Positions 35,897 through 40,723 of a DNA stretch of 40,723 nucleotides are shown here, piece after piece. Position 1 is the stretch's first letter. Every line of letters starts with the position of its first letter. The notes under the pieces are model-generated. The model was not told the DNA's origin. It saw only the letters and a list, made by a program, of their open reading frames with translations, and made no database searches. The stretch comes from Rhodospirillales bacterium (lineage in GTDB: Bacteria > Pseudomonadota > Alphaproteobacteria > Acetobacterales > Acetobacteraceae): the NCBI GenBank assembly GCA_025352565.1, contig JANXTF010000009.1, positions 1-40,723 on the forward strand, written 5' to 3'. The translations under genes were made by a program, and so were the position numbers.

Positions 35897-37306
35897 ATGA
35901 CCCCTCCCCCCGCCGCCCGCGCCAATTCCGCGGTCGCCCGTGACATCGCGAACGTGCTGCACCCTTACACCGACCTCAAGGCGCATCTCGAGACAGGCCC
36001 CATGGTCATCGCGCGCGGCGAGGGCGTGCGGGTCTGGGACGAAAACGGGAAGGGCTACATCGAGAGCGTCGCCGGGCTGTGGTGCGCCTCGCTTGGCTTC
36101 AGCAACGAGCGACTGGTCGAGGCGGCGGCCGCGCAGATGCGCAAGCTGCCGTTCTACCATTCGTTCACCGCCAAGGCGCACACGCCGATGATCGACCTGG
36201 CGGAGATGCTGATCCAGCGGGCGCCGGTGCCCATGAGCAAGGTGTTCTTCGCCAACTCCGGCTCCGAGGCGAACGACACCGCGATCAAGATGGTCTGGTA
36301 TTTCAACAACGCCATCGGCCGCCCGGACAAGAAGAAGCTGATCGGCCGGATCAAGGGCTATCACGGCATCACCTTGGCCGCAGCGTCGCTGACCGGCCTG
36401 CCCGCCAACCACCGCAGCTTCGACGTGCCGCTCGACCGCTTTGTCCACACCGTCTGCCCGCATTTCTATCACGGGGGGCATGACGGCGAGAGCGAGGAGG
36501 CGTTCGCGACCCGCTGCGCCGACGAGCTGGAGCAGCTCATCCTCGCCGAAGGCCCCGACACCGTGGCCGCGATGTGGGCCGAACCGATCATGGGAGCCGG
36601 CGGGGTGATCATCCCGCCGCGTGGCTATTTCCCGAAAATCCAGGCGGTGCTGAAAAAATACGACGTGCTGCTGGTGGCCGACGAAGTGATCTGCGGCTTC
36701 GGGCGCACGGGTTCGTACTGGGGCAGCCAGACGCTCGACATCGTCCCCGACATCCTCACTTGCGCCAAGGCGCTGTCGTCCTCGTATTTGCCGATCAGCG
36801 CGGTGATGGTAAACGAGAGGGTGTTCCAGGGGTTGGCCGAGGAAAGCCATGTCATCGGCACGTTTGGCCATGGCTACACCTATTCCGGCCATCCGGTGCC
36901 CGCCGCCGTCGCGATCGAGACGCTGAAAATCTATGACGAGATGAACATGGTCGAGCATGTCCGGCACGTCGGCGCCCACATGCAGGCCGGCATCCGCGCG
37001 CATTTCGAGGGCCACGAACTGGTCGGCGAAGTGCGCGGCATCGGCCTCATCGGCGGCGTCGAGTTGGTCGCCGACAAGACTGGGCGGCAAAATTTCGACC
37101 CGAAGATGAAGGTGGGGATGCGCATGACCAAGCTGTGCGAAGCGAATGGCGTGATCGCCCGCACCCTGCCCAACGACACTATTGCGTTCAGCCCGCCGCT
37201 CATCATCGACGAGGCGGAAATCGACGAGATGCTGGGCAAGATGCACACGGCGCTGGACGAGCTGACCGTGCAGTTGCGCCGGGAGAGCCTGGCCGTGGTC
37301 AGTTGA
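35897..37306 (+). CDS. Class III PLP aminotransferase (omega-amino acid/polyamine type)
   Basis: The 469-residue protein has the fold type I, class III pattern: HPYTDLKAHLETGPMVIARGEGVRVWDENGKGYIE, VFFANSGSEANDTAIKM, GRIKGYHGITLAAASLTG, the internal-aldimine partner ADEVICGFGRTGSYWGSQ and the PLP lysine Lys291 in TCAKALSSSYLPISAV. Relatives act on beta-alanine, GABA, putrescine or aromatic amines, with pyruvate as a common acceptor. The Leu-Trp-Cys at residue 60 is typical of omega-transaminases. The substrate is not settled. Its stop lies 34 bases from the stop of the convergent polyprenyl synthase gene. Confidence 0.92.
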   Translation: MTPPPAARANSAVARDIANVLHPYTDLKAHLETGPMVIARGEGVRVWDENGKGYIESVAGLWCASLGFSNERLVEAAAAQMRKLPFYHSFTAKAHTPMIDLAEMLIQRAPVPMSKVFFANSGSEANDTAIKMVWYFNNAIGRPDKKKLIGRIKGYHGITLAAASLTGLPANHRSFDVPLDRFVHTVCPHFYHGGHDGESEEAFATRCADELEQLILAEGPDTVAAMWAEPIMGAGGVIIPPRGYFPKIQAVLKKYDVLLVADEVICGFGRTGSYWGSQTLDIVPDILTCAKALSSSYLPISAVMVNERVFQGLAEESHVIGTFGHGYTYSGHPVPAAVAIETLKIYDEMNMVEHVRHVGAHMQAGIRAHFEGHELVGEVRGIGLIGGVELVADKTGRQNFDPKMKVGMRMTKLCEANGVIARTLPNDTIAFSPPLIIDEAEIDEMLGKMHTALDELTVQLRRESLAVVS

Positions 37307-37319
37307 GGCGGCGGCGGAT

Positions 37320-37348
37320 TGCCATCTTACCGGGTGCCATCTACCGGG
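37320..37348. repeat. Tandem 14-15 base duplication at the polyprenyl synthase stop codon
   Basis: TGCCATCTTACCGGG (37320-37334) is followed at once by TGCCATCTACCGGG (37335-37348), one base shorter. The second copy contains the stop codon and last two codons of the polyprenyl synthase gene on the minus strand. It looks like a slippage duplication in the convergent spacer. Confidence 0.6.
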
Positions 37349-38357
37349 CGCGGCTGACGGTGTAGTCCGCCACCGCGAACAGGCTGCGGCGAAACCCGCT
37401 ATCGGGAAAACACGCGAGGGCCGCCTTCGCGTCGCGGGCGAACGCGCCGGCCCGCGCGATCGTCGCCTCGATTGCGCCGCTTTGGGTGATCAGGCGCATG
37501 GCGTGGTCGAGGTCCGACTCGCCCTGCTCGCTCGCCTCGATGGTGCGGCGCCAGAAGCGGCGCTGCTCCTCGTCGCCGGCGGCGTAGGCGACCAGCACCG
37601 GCAACGTGATCTTGCCCTCGCGGAAATCGTCGCCCACGGTCTTGCCCAACAGCGCCTCGTCAGCGGCGTAGTCGAGCGCGTCATCGACCAGTTGGAACGC
37701 CATGCCGAGGCGGGTGCCATAATCGGCGAGAGCCTGCTCCTCCTCGGCCGGGCGGGCGGCGACCACGGCGCCGACCTGGCAGGCGGAAGCGAACAGGGCT
37801 GCCGTCTTGCCGCGGATCACGTCGAGGTAGCGTTCCTCGGACGTGGTAAGGTCGTTCTGCGTCTGCAGCTGCAGCACCTCGCCCTCGGCAATGGTGGCGG
37901 CGGCGCCCGACAGGATTTCGAGCACCCGGAGCGAGCCATCCGACACCATCAGCTGGAAGGCGCGGGCGAACAGGAAGTCCCCCACCAGCACGGAGGCCTT
38001 GTTGCCGAACACCGCGTTGGCACTGGCCAGACCCCGGCGCAGCACGCTCTCGTCCACCACGTCGTCATGCAGCAGGGTCGCGGTGTGGATGAACTCGACG
38101 CAGGCAGCGAGCGCGATGTGGCGGTTGCCCGCGTAGCCGCACATGCGGGCCGATGCCAAGGTCAGCAGCGGTCGCAGCCGCTTGCCGCCGGCGGCGACGA
38201 TGTGCGCGGCAAGCTGCGGGATCAGCGCGACCGGGCTGTCCATGTTGGCGACGATGGTGCGGTTGCACGCATGAAGATCGTCGCGCACGAGCGCCACGAG
38301 CGACGCGAGCGCGTCCTCGCCGTGATCGGGTATAAGAACGGTGGCGGCGACGCTCAA
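37341..38357 (-). CDS. ispB: Long-chain polyprenyl diphosphate synthase (octa/decaprenyl type)
   Basis: This enzyme builds the ubiquinone side chain. The protein has 338 residues from a TTG at 38357, which has GGAG eight bases upstream and the expected N-terminus; no ATG fits. The FARM motif LLHDDVVDESVLRRG, with ASANAVFGNKASVLVGDFL, and the SARM motif FQLVDDALDYAAD, with KTVGDDFREGKITLPVL, are intact. Chain length cannot be read exactly, although alphaproteobacteria mostly use Q10. A promoter-like pair and a small hairpin lie just upstream. Confidence 0.95.
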   Translation of the reverse strand: MSVAATVLIPDHGEDALASLVALVRDDLHACNRTIVANMDSPVALIPQLAAHIVAAGGKRLRPLLTLASARMCGYAGNRHIALAACVEFIHTATLLHDDVVDESVLRRGLASANAVFGNKASVLVGDFLFARAFQLMVSDGSLRVLEILSGAAATIAEGEVLQLQTQNDLTTSEERYLDVIRGKTAALFASACQVGAVVAARPAEEEQALADYGTRLGMAFQLVDDALDYAADEALLGKTVGDDFREGKITLPVLVAYAAGDEEQRRFWRRTIEASEQGESDLDHAMRLITQSGAIEATIARAGAFARDAKAALACFPDSGFRRSLFAVADYTVSRAR

Positions 38358-38389
38358 ACCTAACTCCCAGCGCGGAACATGACAGCGCT

Positions 38390-38408
38390 TGCGTCGCAAC
38401 ACGACGCA
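38390..38408. other. Small 7-bp hairpin in the leader upstream of the polyprenyl synthase gene
   Basis: TGCGTCG (38390-38396) and CGACGCA (38402-38408) pair perfectly around a CAACA loop. It lies at the start of the predicted leader of the polyprenyl synthase message, just downstream of the -10 element on the minus strand. It could be an operator site or message-end protection. Confidence 0.35.
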
Positions 38409-38411
38409 GGC

Positions 38412-38441
38412 ACCATATCGGCGGGCCCGAACACGGGTCAA
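38412..38441 (-). promoter_or_regulatory. Candidate promoter for the polyprenyl synthase gene
   Basis: TTGACC (38441-38436) is followed after 18 bases by TATGGT (38417-38412) on the minus strand. This gives a leader of about 48 bases to the TTG start at 38357. Both hexamers are good, and the pair lies in the divergent spacer. Confidence 0.5.
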
Positions 38442-38488
38442 GGCGAGGCCGCTCCCGGCAAGTCGCTGGCTGTCGGGGAGTGAGGCCG

Positions 38489-38695
38489 ATGCGTGCCGTG
38501 ATCCGTTCGAACGACATGGTTCGATTGAGCTTTCTGGTCGCCCTGCTGCGCGACGCCGGCATCGCCACCGTGATGCTGGACGGCCATGCGAGCGCGATCG
38601 AGGGTAGCATCGGGGCCATTCCGCGCCGGCTGATGGTGGCGGAGGCCGACGAGGCCCAGGCGCGCCGCGTGCTGGCCGAGGCCGGCGAAGCCTGA
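38489..38695 (+). CDS. DUF2007 family small protein
   Basis: The protein has 68 residues from the ATG at 38489, preceded by a strong GGGGAGTGAGG site; a GTG at 38480 would add three residues. The fold pattern is a ferredoxin-like half: MRAVIRSNDMVRLSFLVALLRDAGI, VMLDGHASAIEGSIGAIPRRLMVAEADEAQARRVLAE. It matches DUF2007, also called putative signal-transducing protein. Function is unknown. The stop shares its last base with the ATG of the methyltransferase gene (TGATG), so the two are translated together. Confidence 0.88.
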   Translation: MRAVIRSNDMVRLSFLVALLRDAGIATVMLDGHASAIEGSIGAIPRRLMVAEADEAQARRVLAEAGEA

Positions 38696-39420
38696 TGGAG
38701 ACGAGCGGCGGCACCCTGCTGGGGGGAAGGGTGGTGCATATGCAGCCCCGCGAGGGCCACCGGACCGGGATCGAGCCGGTGCTGCTGGCGGCCTGCGTGC
38801 CGGCCCGCGCGGGGCAGCTCGTGATGGAAGGTGGCACCGGCTCCGGGGCCGGGTTGCTGTGCCTTGCCTGCCGCGTTCCTGGGATGCGTGGGATCGGGAT
38901 CGAGTGGCAGGCGGAGATGGCCGATCTGGCGCGGCGCAACGTCGCGGCGAACGCGGCGGACGGGCGGATCGAGGTGGTCACCGTCGACCTGCTGGCGTGG
39001 CGCGCGGCGGCGCCGTTGGACCATGCCTTCGCCAATCCGCCCTGGCACTGCACGCACGGGACGTCATCGCCCGATCCATCCAAGGAGGCGGCCAAGCGGG
39101 CGGTGGCGGACGGGGTGGGCGGCTGGGCCATGGCGCTGGCCGCGTGTCTGCGCCATGGCGGGACGCTAACGCTGGTCGTGCCGCCTGCCCGTCTGACGGA
39201 ATGCCTCGATGCCGCCAGCGCGGGCGGGTGCGGGAGCACCATCATCTATCCGCTTTGGCCGCGTTCGGGGCGAGAGGCGAAGCTGATGCTGTTTCGGGCC
39301 ACCAAGGGCGGGGGCGGACCGTGCCGCCTGGTGCCAGGCCTCGTGCTGCACGAAGCCGATGGCTTCAGCGGCGAGGCCGAGGCGCTCCTGCGCGACGGGT
39401 TGGCGCTCGATCTGGGCTAG
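38695..39420 (+). CDS. TrmN6-like N6-adenine methyltransferase
   Basis: The 241-residue protein has an SAM-binding Rossmann fold: MEGGTGSGAGLLCLACR as motif I, GIGIEWQAEMADLARRNVAAN as motif II and FANPPWH, the N-P-P-[FYW] motif for amino-group methylation. RTGIEPVLLAA near residue 24 is typical of COG4123 (tRNA1(Val) A37 N6-methyltransferase). Family proteins methylate tRNA, but substrate identity here is unproven. The stop TAG overlaps that of the convergent gene in CTAG. Confidence 0.87.
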   Translation: METSGGTLLGGRVVHMQPREGHRTGIEPVLLAACVPARAGQLVMEGGTGSGAGLLCLACRVPGMRGIGIEWQAEMADLARRNVAANAADGRIEVVTVDLLAWRAAAPLDHAFANPPWHCTHGTSSPDPSKEAAKRAVADGVGGWAMALAACLRHGGTLTLVVPPARLTECLDAASAGGCGSTIIYPLWPRSGREAKLMLFRATKGGGGPCRLVPGLVLHEADGFSGEAEALLRDGLALDLG

Positions 39421-39722
39421 TTTTCGGTATTGGGGTGGCGCAGCAACCAGAGCCGTTCATGGGCCGCGACCAGCGCATCCATGCCGCGGCGGCGGTTCAT
39501 GTCCGAGTCGGTCGCACGGCGGTTGAGCACCATCTCGCAGGTTTGCAGCAATTGCTCGGCGGCGTCGAGATCCGACAGGTCGCAGGCGTGATGGAACGCG
39601 ATCAGAACCTTGTCTGACAGCCGCCGACTGTAGCGCGGCGCGCCGGTAAGACTCCCTCGTGCGACCTCTTCGGTTTCGCTCAACGCCCGTCCTCCCAAGC
39701 CAGTCTCGTCCGCCCCGTGCAT
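39417..39722 (-). CDS. Conserved small helical protein of unknown function
   Basis: The protein has 101 residues from the ATG at 39722; a TTG at 39746 would add eight. The core RRLSDKVLIAFHHACDLSDLDAAEQLLQTCEMVLNRR followed by MNRRRGMDALVAAHERLWLLRHP looks like a helical pair, similar to a tetratricopeptide-like hairpin. I recall similar short proteins only as hypothetical alphaproteobacterial proteins. The gene starts 28 bases after the nrdB stop, so it may be co-transcribed with nrdB. No function can be assigned. Confidence 0.75.
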   Translation of the reverse strand: MHGADETGLGGRALSETEEVARGSLTGAPRYSRRLSDKVLIAFHHACDLSDLDAAEQLLQTCEMVLNRRATDSDMNRRRGMDALVAAHERLWLLRHPNTEN

Positions 39723-39750
39723 ATCGTCGCACGAGGCGGACGGCAATCGG

Positions 39751-40723
39751 TTAGACCGATTGTTGCAGCGGGCCGGTCGGCTGGGGGGAACTGAACACGT
39801 TGTCGGAGAACGCCTCCTCCCACGTACCCGTGGTGGAGGCCTTGCTGTATTCGGTCGAGCGATTTTCGAAGAAATTCGCGTGCTCGGGCGCGTTCAGCAT
39901 GTCGTCAAGCCAGGGCAGTGGGTTGCGCTCGATATGATACAGCGGATTCAGGCCGAGCTGGGTCAGACGGCGATCGGCGATGAAGCGGATATACTGCTTC
40001 ACCTCCGCCGCGTTCAGGCCTTCGACCGCTCCGAGCTCGAAGGCAAGGTCGATGAAGGCGTCCTCGTGCTCCACGATGGTCGAGCAGGTCACGTAGATTT
40101 CATGACGCAGCTGCTCGGTCCAGATTTCCGGGTTCTCCTGCACGAATTCGCGGAACAGGCGGATGATCGACAGGCAGTGCAGCGTCTCGTCGCGGACCGA
40201 CCAGGTGATGATCTGGCCCATGCCCTTCATTTTGCCGAAGCGCGGGAAGTTCAGCAGGATGGCGAACGAGGCGAAGAGTTGCAGACCCTCGGTGAACGCG
40301 CCGAACGCCGCCAATGTCTTGGCGATCTCGTGCTTGTTGTCCACCCGGAAGGACTGCATGTAGTCGTACTTGTCCTTCATCTCCTTGTATTTCATGAAGG
40401 CGGTGTATTCGGTCTCCGGCATCCCGATCGTGTCGAGCAGGTGGCTGTAGGCGGCGATGTGGATGGTCTCGATGTTCGAGAACGCCGACAGCATCATCAG
40501 CACCTCGGTGGGTTTGAACACCTGGCTGTAGTGCTTCATGTAGCAGTTGTTCACCTCGACATCGGCTTGGGTGAAAAACCGGAAGATCTGCGCCAGCAGG
40601 TTGCGCTCCGACTCCGTGAGGGTGCGGTGCCAGTCTTTCACGTCGTCGGCGAGCGGCACTTCCTCGGGCAGCGAATGCACGCGCTGTTGCGTCAGCCACG
40701 CATCGTAGGCCCTCGGGTAGCGG
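39751..40723 (-). CDS. nrdB: Ribonucleotide-diphosphate reductase beta subunit, 5' end outside the window
   Basis: NrdB holds the diiron-tyrosyl radical used by class I ribonucleotide reductase. The reading frame enters from the right edge, so the N-terminus is missing. Iron ligands appear in FFTQADVEVNNCYMKHY, NIETIHIAAYSHLL (Glu, His and the following Tyr), EGLQLFASFAILLNF and RDETLHCLSII, followed by IVEHEDAFIDLAFE. The C-terminal tail is the alpha-subunit-binding part. About 324 codons are visible. NrdR, its usual repressor, is encoded at 21139-21594. Confidence 0.95.
   Translation of the reverse strand, partial: RYPRAYDAWLTQQRVHSLPEEVPLADDVKDWHRTLTESERNLLAQIFRFFTQADVEVNNCYMKHYSQVFKPTEVLMMLSAFSNIETIHIAAYSHLLDTIGMPETEYTAFMKYKEMKDKYDYMQSFRVDNKHEIAKTLAAFGAFTEGLQLFASFAILLNFPRFGKMKGMGQIITWSVRDETLHCLSIIRLFREFVQENPEIWTEQLRHEIYVTCSTIVEHEDAFIDLAFELGAVEGLNAAEVKQYIRFIADRRLTQLGLNPLYHIERNPLPWLDDMLNAPEHANFFENRSTEYSKASTTGTWEEAFSDNVFSSPQPTGPLQQSV

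Overview
The window is an ordinary-looking, gene-dense, high-GC chromosomal segment of an alphaproteobacterium, most likely Rhodospirillales/Acetobacteraceae. The evidence is the gene order aminotransferase-hom-glpX-recJ, the yceD-rpmF-plsX-fabH-ihfA-merR cluster, a cytochrome bc1 assembly chaperone, an ELM1-family protein, a long-chain polyprenyl synthase and a Kdo hydroxylase. I see no insertion sequence, prophage, integrase, CRISPR array or rRNA. No stretch longer than about 180 bases lacks a gene. The identity of the organism is inference from family content only.

Layout, left to right. Positions 1-534 hold the 5' end of an SOS-associated (SRAP) peptidase gene that leaves the window on the left. 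It is divergent from a small Cys-rich protein, and an alphaproteobacterial-type LexA box lies between them. Positions 626-8688 are read leftward: a ParA-like P-loop protein, an aminotransferase, homoserine dehydrogenase, glpX, recJ, an M15 peptidase, Kdo hydroxylase and tRNA-Glu. Positions 8803-13425, also leftward, hold a bc1 chaperone, yceD, rpmF, plsX, fabH, ihfA, a MerR regulator and tRNA-Pro. A rightward bamE-like lipoprotein gene (13590-14111) converges on a ten-gene leftward operon (14170-22917): glyA-nrdR-ribD-quinone reductase-ribE-ribBA-ribH-nusB-thiL-MFS, mostly joined by ATGA or TGATG overlaps.

From 23038 the gene directions alternate and the content is more accessory. It comprises a ketopantoate reductase homologue, a degenerate EAL protein, DUF3253 and DUF1499 proteins, two related palindromic elements, an SbmA/YddA-type ABC exporter, recQ, an OmpA-like lipoprotein, a NUDIX hydrolase, msrP with a small membrane protein in place of msrQ, a D-cysteine desulfhydrase/L-cysteate sulfo-lyase, a tartrate/D-malate dehydrogenase, an ELM1 protein, pyrE, a class III aminotransferase, a polyprenyl diphosphate synthase, a DUF2007 protein, a TrmN6-like methyltransferase, a conserved small protein and the 3' part of nrdB, which leaves the window on the right.

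Functionally the window combines riboflavin synthesis (all but a credible GTP cyclohydrolase II), thiamine phosphate activation, one-carbon metabolism, phospholipid/fatty-acid initiation, envelope maintenance and DNA repair. No clearly new multi-gene system is visible. The best leads are the LexA-box-linked SRAP/small-protein pair, the paired palindromic elements at 25520-25630, recJ with no conventional start codon for its conserved N-terminus, the orphan ParA-like protein with a shortened P-loop, and the degenerate EAL and GTP cyclohydrolase II domains.
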